Assembly: GCA_039621445.1 (NCBI GenBank)
Contig: CP154956.1
Location: forward strand, 34,445,437 to 34,509,436
Length of the DNA stretch: 64,000 bases
Direction: 5' to 3'
From: Euglena gracilis
Taxonomy: Eukaryota; Euglenida; Euglenophyceae; Euglenales
In this document: positions 21,215 through 31,582 of the stretch, piece by piece
How the letters are laid out: each line of letters starts with the position of its first letter
Position numbering within the stretch: position 1 is the stretch's first letter
Position numbers and translations under genes: made by a program
Notes under the pieces: generated by a model
Told to the model about the DNA's origin: nothing
What the model saw: the letters and a program-made list of their open reading frames with translations, nothing else
Database searches by the model: none

Positions 21215-21649
21215 CAGGGTTCGATATAAGGAGGGCGTACATGGTTTAGGTGGGGGGGGGGTGCCCCCCCCCCCCCCCCCCCTCCTGGCCCGCAGGGGGG
21301 GGTCCGGACCACCCCCCCCCCCCCACCTGCAAGGGGGGTCCGGACCGACCCTCGGGGGCAAAAATTGACCCCCCCCAAAAGGGTCAATTTTTTCCTCCGG
21401 CGCTTTGCGCCGAAAATTTTTTGCATTTTTGGCACATTTTTGCCCAAAAAGTGCCCAAAATGGCACTTTTGGTCGTTTTGGGGGGTCAAAAATTTTCGGC
21501 CCGGCGCTTCGCGCCGGGCCGAAAATTCGGCCACCCTGACCGCGCACCTGTTTAGGTGGGGGGGGGTGTCCCCCCCCACCCCCCCCCCCTCCTGGCCCGG
21601 AGGGGGGGGGACGGACCACCCCCCCCACCTGTCCCTATATCGAACCCTG
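21215..21649. mobile_element. hAT-like MITE with C/G-tract interior (family I)
   Basis: TIR CAGGGTTCGATATAAGG at 21215 and its near complement ending at 21649. An exact 8-bp duplication CCCAGGAC flanks it (21207-21214, 21650-21657). Interior: long C/G runs and two GGCGC-loop-GCGCC hairpins (21397, 21501). Related single ends occur near 44355 and 54140. Confidence 0.85.
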
Positions 21650-21864
21650 CCCAGGACGCCGTTTTCCCGCCCGAACCGGCGTTCTGGACACCGGTTCGGC
21701 GCAGAAATTTCTGCGCCGAACCGGCATCCAGAACGCCGGTTCGGGCGTGAAGCCAGAGCCCCAATACACGGTTTCAGCAGGGGCGCCGGGCGGCTCGCTT
21801 CGCTCGCTCGCGCCCGGCGCCCCTGCTGAATCTGTTAGTGTCAGTCGATTTTTGTATAAAATCT

Positions 21865-22010
21865 TCGCCCAAAACATGGTTTCAAACAAGAACAGTGTTT
21901 TGGGCCAAGGTTTTAGGGGGGCCCAGGGGCGACCACAGCGCCTTCGGCGCCGCGGTCCCCGCCCCTGGGCTCCCACTAACTCTTGGCCCAAACACAGTTC
22001 TTGACACAGA
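21865..22010. repeat. Hairpin repeat (family M, copy 1)
   Basis: Contains AACAGTGTTTTGGGCCAAGG, a GGGGCC run, GCGCCTTCGGCGCC and a mirrored CCTTGGCCC-like right half. A near copy lies at 22765-22915. Confidence 0.7.
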
Positions 22011-22099
22011 AAATTTTTTTTGTCCAAATCACCCCAAAACCAGTCAAACCCCATTTAAATGGCTCCAAAACCCCCCAATCGGGGGTGAATATGCAAATA

Positions 22100-22238
22100 C
22101 CATGCCCCCCCCCCCATATAAGACCCCCCCTCGGGAGCCAAAATCCCAGGGGGGGGTCTTATATGGGGGGGTCGGTCCCGGCCATAGGGCCGGCCTTCGG
22201 CCGGCCAGGGGGGGGGTCTTATATGGGGGGGGGCATGG
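22100..22238. mobile_element. 139-bp C-tract TIR element with TA duplication
   Basis: The ends CCATGCC, a C-tract, ATATAAGACC and the complement are flanked by TA (22098-22099, 22239-22240). A further C/G hairpin lies inside. Confidence 0.75.
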
Positions 22239-22324
22239 TACTTGGGGGGAAAATGCCCAGTTTGGGCCACTTTTGGGGAAAACGAAAAAATGCCCACACA
22301 GATTTGGTTTTTGTTCAACACCAC

Positions 22325-22740
22325 CCCCCCCCCCCGCCCCCAATAACAAAATCCCTTCGCTGCCGGACCGTTTTGTGAGCATGCGCAACCAGACAACCAT
22401 TGCTGGAGGGTGCCTTCTGCGCCCTTGGTCGTCCAGCGGGGGGGGGGGCCGCCGCCCCCCCCACCCCCACCCCACCCGCCCCCAATAACAAAATCCCTTC
22501 GTTACCGGACCGTTTGGTGAGCATGCGCAACCAGACACCCATTGTCGGAGGGCGCCGAAGGCGCCCTTGGTCGTCTAGCGGGGGGGACTGCCGGACCACC
22601 CCCCCCCCCCCCCACCCCCGCCCCCAATAACAAAATCCCTTCGCTGCTGGACCGTTTGGTGAGCATGCGCAATCAGACACCCATTGTCGGAGGGCGCCTT
22701 CGGTGCCTTCCGTCTTCGGCGCCCTTGGTCGCCTGAAACC
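22325..22740. repeat. ~146-bp tandem repeat, three units
   Basis: Units start at CAATAACAAAATCCCTTCG (about 22340, 22486, 22626) and contain CGGACCGTTTGGTGAGCATGC and GGGCGCCTTCG-type hairpins. The start motif is shared with the unrelated 111-bp units of family C. Confidence 0.85.
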
Positions 22741-22917
22741 GTGTTTGAGCCGATTTCGAGACTTTAAAAGTCTTCGCCCAAACACGGTTTCAAACCAAGA
22801 ACAGTGTTTTGGACCAAGGTTTTAGGGGGGCCTGGGGGCGACCACGGCGCCTTCGGCGCCGCGGTCCCCCCCCCCAGGCTCCCCCTAACACTTGGCCCAA
22901 ACACAGTTCTTGTCACA

Positions 22918-23135
22918 AACCCAAAGCCTAACCCCAACCCTAACCCGAAACCCTAAACCTAACCCTAACCTTGAACGTAACCTGAACCCTAACCCTAAAC
23001 CAAACCCTAACCTTAAACGTAACCTGAACCCTAACCCCAACCCTAACCCGTAACCCTAACCCTGACCCTGTACCAAACCCTAATCTGAACCCTAACCCAA
23101 ACCCTAACCCCAACCCTGACCCTAACCCTATTGCA
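22918..23135. repeat. Interstitial telomere-like (CCCTAA)n array, degenerate
   Basis: CCCTAA/CCCTAAC units with variants (AACGTAACCTGAACC). Flanked by ordinary repeats on both sides, so not a chromosome end. Confidence 0.9.
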
Positions 23136-23632
23136 TGATTAACTGGCTTGGAAAAATTTCAATTTTGAGGACTACAGCTGGCTGTTGAGAAACGTGATAA
23201 ATTGGCCGCTACAAGGTACCAGCTACCCCAAAGAGCCGTCCAACTGGGGTTAATACACATGGGGGGACCCTCGCTCAGAAATGGGCATTTTCCCACTTAA
23301 ATGGCTCCAGAACCCCCCAATCGGGGATGAATATGCAAAAACTTGGGGGGAAAAATGCACATTTTGGGCCACTTTTGGCAAAAGAACACCTCTCCCCATC
23401 GGATTTTTCTACACACAAATTGTGGCTGAGCCCAGATTTCAGCCTGAAACGTGTTCAGCCAGGGGCCCCGAAGGGGGCCCCCTGAACACGTTTTCAGGCT
23501 GAAATCTGGGCTCAGCCACAATTTGTTTGAAAACGTGCCTAACCACAGATGCCTTAATGGAAAACGTGTCATTGCCACAGATGCCCTCATTGAAAGCGTG
23601 TCACCCCCCCCTTTTTCCGCAGTCTTCCCACT
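23136..23632. repeat. Subtelomere-like segment, shared core module, palindrome and 31-bp repeats
   Basis: 23136-23280 matches sequence beside another telomere-like array (41511-41690). 23290-23345 is an inverted copy of the core module described at 11268. 23413-23525 is a palindrome around GGGGCCCC. 23535-23605 holds ~31-bp repeats containing CACAGATGCC and GAAAACGTG, repeated at 31320-31420. Confidence 0.7.
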
Positions 23633-24049
23633 ATGGCTAAACGCACGGCTAACTTTGTGAATGGTCTTTTGCCACCTCCCCCTAGGACGGAACTGTTCCT
23701 GGCTGCTCTCGCGGATTACCAGCAAGATGCCAAGAAGCCGAAGGTTGACCCCCTTCATGGCACCTTGCTGGCACAGGGCAACACAAAGAAAAAGTCCGGC
23801 TCCGTGGGAGCAGAGCTTGCTGCTGTTGCCAACTGTTTGGAGTTCGCCAAACTGTGTCAACATCGGCAAGCCTCTTATCCTGAGCTGGATGCTTTCTTTG
23901 TTGCCTGGACGGGATGGGAGCTGGAACCCAGCCTGTTGTTCGATGAGGCGAGCGTCATTGAACAATGTGTGGCTCAACGTGAGCAGCAGTCGGGAACTTT
24001 GTTCGTTTCAGGGAATCGTTCGGCAACCCCTAAGGCTCCGTGCGGATGA
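23633..24049 (+). CDS. Coding exon of unrecognised protein
   Basis: 138 codons with natural composition. The ATG lies 10 nt after a CTTTTTCCGCAG 3'-splice-like site. Residues ~55-110 contain SGSVGAELAAVANCLEFAKLC and ELDAFFVAWTGWELEPSL. Part of the second stretch recurs on the minus strand at 35540-35635, so the gene or a mobile carrier is multi-copy. An LDAFF-W pattern also occurs in gag-like proteins, which is only a hint. The frame runs into a GTCGGGCCGACC repeat (24045-24182), so the last residues may be foreign. Confidence 0.55.
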   Translation: MAKRTANFVNGLLPPPPRTELFLAALADYQQDAKKPKVDPLHGTLLAQGNTKKKSGSVGAELAAVANCLEFAKLCQHRQASYPELDAFFVAWTGWELEPSLLFDEASVIEQCVAQREQQSGTLFVSGNRSATPKAPCG

Positions 24050-24182
24050 TTGGCTACGACGATCCCGGAGGTCGTACCGACCATGGTCGGACCGACCTAG
24101 GTCGGGCCGACCGTTGGCTATGGCCTATCGACCATTGGAGGTCGGGCCGACCAGGTCGGCCCGACCTCCAATCATCTGCATT
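24045..24182. repeat. GTCGGGCCGACC TIR repeat (family H, copy 2)
   Basis: The ends GCGGATGATTGG and CCAATCATCTGC are inverted copies. The interior is GGTCGGGCCGACC-type palindromes. Interrupts or abuts the exon ending at 24049. Copy 3, in reverse orientation, is at 30411-30572. Confidence 0.75.
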
Positions 24183-24534
24183 CCCACCCCCCTTTTTTTA
24201 AATCGCGGCCCCACCCCCCCCGGCATTCAGTTGAGCAGGAAGGAAATTTGACAGGGATGCAATGGGCTGCCCTTGAAAATGGCACTTTTCGAACAACATT
24301 GCACCTGGTTACATTGCCAGCTGCCGAGGTGTAAGGAGAGCAGCGGCAGTGCACAGCAGTGAGCATGTTTCGTTTTCGTGTGAAAAGGTACGATCCAAAA
24401 ACAGTGACATTGGATCAGAAACGTCTATGCTGCAGACGTGGAACAGCGCAGAATAGAAAAAGCGGAGCGGACTGGCCTACGTCAAACTGCGGACAGCACT
24501 GGGTGTCACTGGGAAAAGCCTCCCCCCCCCAGGA

Positions 24535-25035
24535 CTGTTTTGTGTGCTAACTTACCACCACCCCCCCCCCTAAATGACCCCCCCCCCTAGATGACCCCCC
24601 TGGGGGGGTCATCTAGGGGGGGGGGTCACGGAGCAGAGAAATTTTTCAGTGGGAAAAGTACCCCCCCCCTAAATCCCCCCCCCCCCCCTAGATGACCCTT
24701 TGGGGGGTCCTGAAGCAAAATTGATAGGGTCATTTAGGGGGGGGGGGGTGGTAGTCGGCCTACGGCCTCCTCCGGGGGGGGCTGCCGCCCCCCCCGGACC
24801 CCCCCCGCCCAAAATAACAAAATCCCCTTGTGTGTGCAAGGCAGGGCAGGGCAATGCGCGCACCGTAGCAGATTCCCCCTTCGTGTGCAGCGTGTTTTGT
24901 GTGCTAACTTAGTCGGCCTACGGCCTCCTCCGGGGGGGGGTGGCTCCCCGCGCCCCCGGGCCCCCCCGCCCAAAATAACAAAATCCCTTTGTGTGTGCAA
25001 GGCAGGGCTGGGCAATGCGCGCACCGTAGCAAAAT
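24535..25035. repeat. Tandem duplication of ~300 bp, one unit carrying an insertion
   Basis: Two units share TTTTGTGTGCTAACTTA, GTCGGCCTACGGCCTCC, a C/G tract, AAAATAACAAAATCCC and GGCAATGCGCGCACCGTAG. Unit 1 contains the 197-bp element 24555-24751; unit 2 (from 24890) has the same site empty. Confidence 0.85.
24555..24751. mobile_element. 197-bp C-tract TIR element with TA duplication and visible empty site
   Basis: The ends CCACCACCCC, CTAAATGACC and complement are flanked by TA (24553-24554, 24752-24753). The neighbouring repeat unit reads straight through AACTTAGTCGG at 24906-24914 with a single TA, which shows the insertion and target duplication directly. Confidence 0.92.
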
Positions 25036-25213
25036 TATGTTTCACCCCCAGGTGAATAACAGGTGCTGATTTGATGGCACGGCAGTGGGGGAGGGAGATT
25101 ATCAGAGGCAGGCTTGGCAGGGGTGCAGGCTGTAGTGGCTGCTGGAATCACTGAAAAGGGGGGGGTGATGGAACAAATGATATGGAGCAGAGTACCTGTG
25201 TTACATCGGGGCC

Positions 25214-28200
25214 TCAGCATATCTGGACTTTCGTATTCAGAACCAGCGCTCTGATAAGGCGGACAGGATATTGCAAGCACCACAGAGAGGAACACACCTC
25301 CCCTAGTGCAGGACAATTTTTCCTGACACGTAGTTTTCTAGACTTTCTGGGTTTTCTAGGAAGTCTGGGCTTTCTTGTCTTCTCCTTTTTTTGGAAATCT
25401 GTCTTTGGCAGCCCAGGATCTGGTGGGATGATTTCATACCGGGATACATCCTGCAGAAAACTCAAATCTCTTATAGTACGACGAGGTTTTGTAGGGTGTA
25501 TGTAGGGAACTTGTGCTTGCTCCTGCTGCTGTGCGGCCATTTTGCTACTGCAAACAGTGAAAGTGATTGCCTCCGTGCAACAAATAGCCCCCCCCCCCCC
25601 ATGTGCATTCTTTGTCTCGCCGGGGTTGATGAAGCCAGGCACCCGGCACCGTTTGCTGGCCCTGCAAGTGCGGGGCTGCCATACGGCATCCTCTGCACAG
25701 GACTCCTCCGATGAGGAGTCTGGCAAGGGACTGAAGGGGATGTGCAGCGGGGAGCGCCTTTGGGCAAGGTGGGTGCTGGCTGAGGAGGGAGAGCTGTTAA
25801 CTGGGCTGCCTGGCAAACCAGGCTGCCCAGGCAAACCCAGAGTCAGAGCAGTGCCGAATTTGTGAGAAGTTGCGTGAATTTCACGTGCACCAATCTGTGT
25901 GGCAGTGCAGGAGAGGGCGAGTCACAAGTTAAATCTTCTGGCAGAAGCACGTCCGGCGAACCACAATAATCTGTCTCCGCGGAACCCAGACTGAGTGTGT
26001 CCTGTAGATGGGTGTACAATTTGGGGTGGGTGAAAAAAAGACAAAACGGCACCTGAGGTACCACAGTTTTCAACAGTCTCCTCTTCAACGTGCTGCGGGG
26101 GAGAACTTTAGGCCTTGTTGACAGAGGTTTGTCATTCGTCCGCCGCTGATGTCCCGCATCCCATCGTGCCATTTGGGAGCAGGTGACATTGAGGCTCAAC
26201 AGCTCTCTCATAGACATGGCACTGCGCGAAAAGATTACGCAGTTGGATCCGACAGTGAGCATATCACTGTTCAGCCACCACCCCCCAAACCTGCGAACGT
26301 TGGCGTGTATCAAAACCCACAGTTGTTCCACACCCCAAAACGCTGGATTGAATACCGTGTTGCGTGGCTGTGTGTTACATGGCAACCGGAATGCTGGATG
26401 GAGCAATATGAACAGTCAAGGAATGGGACAGTTTACGAGTCGCTTTTTCCTCGCAGTCCTCACCGGACTGTTGGGTGAATTGGAGATCATCCGGACACGG
26501 ATGAGAGGTTTGCTTATGCCTTACGGCGTGCTCGTGGGCGCGTCGAATCAGCAACCGCAGATACGACGACACAGAGGTTGGCGAGCGGGTACCCCGCAGC
26601 ACCACGCGAGAGATCCAGTTTCCGATATACATAAAGCGGCCCAGCACCCCAGCACCTTCCTCTGACAGTGAGATCAAGGCATTCCCAATACTCTGTTTCT
26701 CTTCCTTGAACAGCGGGGTTTTCTGCGAGATGCGGGTTTCAAAACCACGGGTCTGCAAATCAGCCAATGTGGTTCCTGGTGCGTCTGCCTCTTGCAGGCG
26801 ATACAGCAGGGCATAAAAATCTGGATGTGGAGGTTGCGAGGTCACACTGTGCAAGAGATGTGCGTGAGCGATACCCATTCCAGCATCTACATCGTGAAAC
26901 CGAGACCGGTGTTTTTTGGTCTTTGGCTGATCCAGGTCCTGGGGTGTGGCCTTCACGGAGTCCGTGAAGTTGCTCGCAGCAGTGAAAAGTTGTACTTGCG
27001 GCACGTGAGATCAATTCTGACAAGAGACGTGTTGTAGTTCTTACGGCGAGCCAACTCCGGATCAGCGCGTAGTCTGCTGTGAAAGCTCTCGGCCAGGTTG
27101 GTGCCTGGCGATGTGCCGGACAGTCCCTCAACGCCACAACAGCCGCGAATGCGGCATCCGACTTTCAACCGCAGGGATACAGCACGCAACACATGTAAGC
27201 TCAGGACCCCAGCTCGGGCACCCAAAAAGGACAAATCGCTGAAACGCAACAAAGAATTCGTCACGTGCAGGAAGGATGCATTGAAAACACAGGCAGTGAG
27301 GGATCCCTGACCCCAGACGATTCTCCCACGTGCTCACCACTCTGTCGCTGAACAGGCCTTCCCGCCCTGCGGACTGGCATAATGCAGTCATGTCCACGTC
27401 AAACCATGAGCCTTCGGGAATAAGAGAGGCACCCAAAGACGCACAGACGTCAAAAGTCAGCTGGTGTGCCAGCGGTCCCGCCCGCAAAAACATGCTGCGG
27501 GCCCCCAGAGAGGTCGTGTATTTCTCTTGTATTGCCGCGACTGCGGCACGGAGTTGTTGGGCGGACATGATAGCGTCGGGCTCATGCGGTTATTGGCAAG
27601 ACACCAGGGCACAGCAGAATTGCACACAAAACAGTGGTGTAACAGACCCGTGTCACCCTAAAAAAGCATGCGGTAATTAGCAAGAGACTAGGACAGCAGA
27701 ATCCCACACAAAACACTGGGGTAACAGAACCATCTCAAAAAAAGCACCAGCATAAACAACAGCACAACAAAAAAAAAACAGCACATGCACAGGGAGGTCT
27801 TGTTTGGAAATCCATTCTGTGGCGCAGTTGCTCCACATCTCGCTTTGCTTCAACGTACTGAGGATGCCTTGCATCCATCGGTGCCAGAAGCAACTCTTTC
27901 CAATGCCGAAAATCTTGAGTCACAATGCAACCATGCTCCGGTCCAAAAGTACGCGCGAGCAGACCGTACAGCAGTGCGTGCCATTTTTCCCAATCGTCGA
28001 CACATATTTGGCTTGGTGGCACTTTTGTCTTTGCAAATGCACTGAGGAAGACGGCCTCCATGTTATCAAATTTCTCAGTGGCGCAAATCAGAGTTGACAA
28101 AACAACTCCGGTAGAGCCAAAAACTGAGGCGAGGACGTACGACAGTTCCACAATATCCGTTGAGGGTTGAGGGCACACCACCGTTTGCACCGTTTGCACA

Positions 28201-29752
28201 CGCACCCCAGCACCATCGGACAGGTATTTCCCTAAACGTGAGGCGCAGTGCTGAAAAAAAACAACAACGAAACAGGCGGTGTGATTTCTCTGTGGCACTG
28301 TTCGGGTCCTGGACAGGTGCACCATGCCTTGCCACCCAGATGTTCCCAACCGCCCTGTAAGTGTAGTCAAACTTCAGGTATCGGCCTTCCTCTGCCAGTG
28401 TTTCTGGGTCAACGTCCTTCAGATCCCAGTGGTTCTGCACCACCCATGCCTTGTACGCCCAGTCTCGGAGAACCCGAGCGCATGGCAGTGCTGCCGTCAT
28501 CAGCTGCAGCTCCTGCTGCACCTTTGTCTGAACACAGCGCGTATCACCACGGAAACCACGCCTTTCCAAAGCCTGCAGCAGGGTGTGGCTTTAAGGAGGG
28601 AATAAAAATTTTTTGACCTCAACTCACCTGTTGTCGTCTTGTACATGTCGGATCAAAACCCTGTTGTCATACCCTGTTGTCATACCCGTCAGCGTACCAC
28701 ACCATTTCCCCACCCAAGAAAGCTGGCGCCCAAGCTTCCGGTGACCAGTTTAGTCCTGCAGAAAAATGTCCTGTCAATTACAAATAGACACACCCTGCAC
28801 GCCTGCCACTGGAACAGAATGGTACGCCCAACATCCAACGGGGTCACATTTGTGCCCATGAATAATTTCCACACAAAATGGAACAAGTCAGGGGTGACAT
28901 ACGTCCCCGCAATTTGCAAAACAGCCACAGACGGTACAACTGCAGGAGTTCCGCAAACAGCAGCCTCAAATCGCGGGTCCAAGCAAGGGAACCGCGCCGA
29001 ACGGTGTGCAGAGCAGAGGTACCTCTGCACTGCAATGGCAGTGGGCCCATTTGCAGTCAGCAGTTTCACCTGGAAAAATCCGGCACGCACCCAACAGCAG
29101 TTCGATGTTCGATCCTGTCCACACGCCGCCAGCTTACCATCAATTTGCCATTTTTCTCCATCCAGCACCCAATACAGTTGCATTTTCCCTACACGCGCCA
29201 TTCATACAGCAGACCCAGCAACATTTCCACGCGGGCAGTTTTCAGATATTTCCTGAGGTGCGGATTGCACCTCACCCACTGCCACAGTGGCATCTGCCAC
29301 AGGCCCAGAGTCTCGCCCAGCAGGTGCTTCTGTTGCCCTGGGCAGGCTGTTGCATGAGGGGGGGGGATGTGGAAAATTTTTTGGAGGTTCACCCACGGCA
29401 ATAGACTGGCCCCAGCATCCAAGGCATCCGTCTCATGAAGATCCGCTTCATGAGACATAACTCCCTCTGCCACAGGCTCTTCCGCACGTGCAACAGGTGG
29501 TCCCTCTGCCACAGCCTCTTCCAGATGTGCAGCACGTGGCCCCTCTGCCACAGCCTCTTCCGCACGTGCACCAGGTGGAGCCTCGCCATGTGTGTCCTGC
29601 TGTCCATCTGCCACCGCAGATGGTGCAACCTGCACCCGGGGCCGAACGTGGCCCCCCCGCTGGTGCACCTTCAAATGCTGTGCAATGTAGGCTGGTTTAC
29701 AGTTGCATCCTGTGTTTTGTCCAAGTGTTTGATCAAACTCAAAAATTACCAC
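25214..29752 (-). CDS. DDE-type transposase, multi-exon
   Basis: Coding blocks on the minus strand, in order: 29752-29400, 29340-29210, 29070-28770, 28600-28270, 28250-27785, 27568-27310, 27150-26953, 26960-26470, 26250-25860, 25834-25214. They are joined by short GT-AG introns (for example a donor near 28627 and acceptor near 28589). The N-terminus has Ala/Glu-rich 12-residue repeats, then a Cys-rich region (RYLCSAHRSARFPC) like zinc modules preceding eukaryotic DDE transposases. Candidate catalytic acids: D in YLKFDYTYR (28366-28368), D in QICVDDWEKW (27993-27998), E in GTNLAESFH (27088-27090). The D1-D2 stretch contains STLICATEKFDNM, resembling MULE-type cores. The C-terminus is Lys/Pro-rich (KPRLPRKPRKSRKLR) and suits DNA binding. 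Exon borders are approximate, and a KDZ-like or other superfamily is possible. Some exons may carry disabling changes. Confidence 0.6.
29460..29580. repeat. ~36-bp coding minisatellite in the transposase
   Basis: Three units of CTCTGCCACAGCCTCTTCC plus GCACGTGCA encode the EEAVAEG-type repeats on the minus strand. The period is a multiple of three. Confidence 0.85.
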
Positions 29753-29984
29753 TCAGCCGGGATCATGACCCTGACTGCCAAGATCTGCTGAGGCCCAGAT
29801 GTAACACAGGTGCTCTGCTCAGTGACTCGGGCAGCAACTACAGCCTGCACCCCCCACCAAAAAAAAAGTTGGATTTTTTATGAAGAGGAAAAAAGTTGAT
29901 ATGAAGAGGAAAAATTTACACTACTCAGTGACTCGGGAAGCAACCACAGCCTGCACCCCCACCAAAAAAATTTAGCTTCTTTTT

Positions 29985-30120
29985 TAAAGAGGAGTATATA
30001 TATAATAATAATATATATTAATAAATAATGTAATATATAATAATATATATAATAATAATATATTAATATAATATAATATATTAATAAATATATTGTATTA
30101 ATTATTATATTAAATTCTTT
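29985..30120. repeat. AT-rich TAATAATATAT microsatellite-like tract
   Basis: About 130 bp of nearly pure A/T with irregular TAA/TAT repeats, just outside the transposon's right repeat. Confidence 0.9.
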
Positions 30121-30773
30121 TCAGATTTCCTTGTGTTTATAGGATGCTATATAAACGGAAAACCAAGGATGTTGGCAGAACTGTTTCAATTCCTCTCTGG
30201 TGGCAAGCCTTACACACGTAATTAATATTTTTTCATAAGGGGGCAGCGGAACGCAAACGTGCGGCACTGTGCTGCATCCCCCGCACATACCAAAGGAACG
30301 TACGAGCTGTGGGCCATTCTGCAAACTGCAAGATAGACGGTTTTTTTGTAAAAAAAAACTCTGGATTTAGAGGGGGGGGGCTGATCCAAGGAAATGGGGG
30401 GGGGGTAATGCGGTTGATTGGAGGTCGGGCCGAACTGGACGGCCCGACATGGTCGGCCCGACCTCCAGTGGTCGATAACGGCCAGGTCGGGCCGACCATG
30501 GTCGGGCCGACCATAGGTCGGGCCGACCATGGTCGGTACGACCTCCGGGATCGTCATAGCCAATCATCTGCCCGGGGCCTTTCTTCTTTGCCATTCCCAA
30601 AAATCCAAATTGTGTGGAGCTGAACAAAAGTTGTGTGTGACGCCTGTGGCTTGGCATATCATTTTCATTGCCAAGATTTGCGGCGGCCACCAAAGTATGG
30701 CTCTTTTTTGTGTAAAGCGTGTCGTGTTCCGTGATGTCCGCCACTCCGTGTCGTTGTGCTCCAAGGCAACCTA
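30121..30773. other. Non-coding interval with family H copy
   Basis: 30411-30572 is the reverse-orientation GTCGGGCCGACC element with CCAATCATCTGC and GCGGTTGATTGG ends. The rest shows no recognised gene. Confidence 0.55.
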
Positions 30774-31207
30774 ACCCCCCCAAAAAATAAGACCCCCCCC
30801 AAAAATAAGACCCCCCCCCAAAATAAGACCCCCCCCCCAAAATAAGACCCCCCCTGGGCCGATCGAGCAAAAATCCAAAAATAAGACCCCCCCCATAAAT
30901 AAGACCCCCCCTGACGGCGCGAAGCGCCGGGGACGGTGAAAATTTTCCCTGAGAAATTGCCAAAAACTCAAATTTGACACACAAAAATGATGAAATTTCA
31001 AAAATTTCAGATCCTTGAAGTGCAAAAAACATGCTAAATGTCAACTTGCACAAATTTACACATGGCGCGAAGCGCCGAAGGAAAATTTTTAGTGTTTTTG
31101 GGAACCTGAAAAATGATGTTTTTTTCGGACCCGGGTCGGTCAAGAAAAAATCCAAAAATAAGACCCCCCCCAAAAATAAGACCCGGGTCTTATTTTTTGG
31201 GGGGGTT
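30774..31207. mobile_element. 434-bp C-tract TIR element with TA duplication
   Basis: The ends ACCCCCCC, AAAAAATAAGACC and complement are flanked by TA (30772-30773, 31208-31209). The interior has repeated CCCCAAAAATAAGACC motifs and two GGCGCGAAGCGCC hairpins (30916, 31072). Confidence 0.8.
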
Positions 31208-31582
31208 TAGCCTTCTGTTGTGTTGTAGAGTACCCCCGACCCGCCTCACTCGTTGAGGACCACCTCGGCCTCGCAACCGCTCGCTGATTTTTCGTGACAG
31301 CGTTTTTTGCTTTTTAACTCCGGGTTGCCACAGATGCCCTAATGGAAAACGTGCCTGACCACAGATGCCTTAATGGAAAACGTGTCATTGCCACAGATGC
31401 CCTCATTGAAAACGTGTTCATGACCACGAATTTCAGGGCAGGCATTTGGCGGGCTGAACACGTTTTTAATATAATGGCAAAATTTTGCACAAAAAAGGAT
31501 TTAGCACTCAAGTATGTTGCCAACATAGAAGGGATTTTGTTATTTGAGGGGGGGGGTGCGAGGGGGGGTGGAGCCCCTCCCC

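Larger units (their letters stand above)
25120..29960 (-). mobile_element. DNA transposon with inverted repeats around an intron-bearing transposase gene
   Basis: 25120-25218 and 29785-29856 are inverted copies (GGGTGCAGGCTGTAGT, GAGCAGAG, ACCTGTGTTACATC, CCTCAGCA). The left copy has ~30 extra bases, and a partial second right copy lies at 29924-29960. Between them is the transposase gene, whose stop codon lies at the inner edge of the left repeat. The exact outer ends and target duplication were not resolved. Confidence 0.7.

Noticed and set aside
22918-23135. Chromosome end
   Set aside because: Repeats are degenerate and flanked by ordinary sequence on both sides, so interstitial.
25214-25834. 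Collagen-like protein (GxP-rich start PGQPGLPGSP)
   Set aside because: The run is very short and lies in the C-terminal part of the transposase locus; no extended Gly-X-Y repeat.
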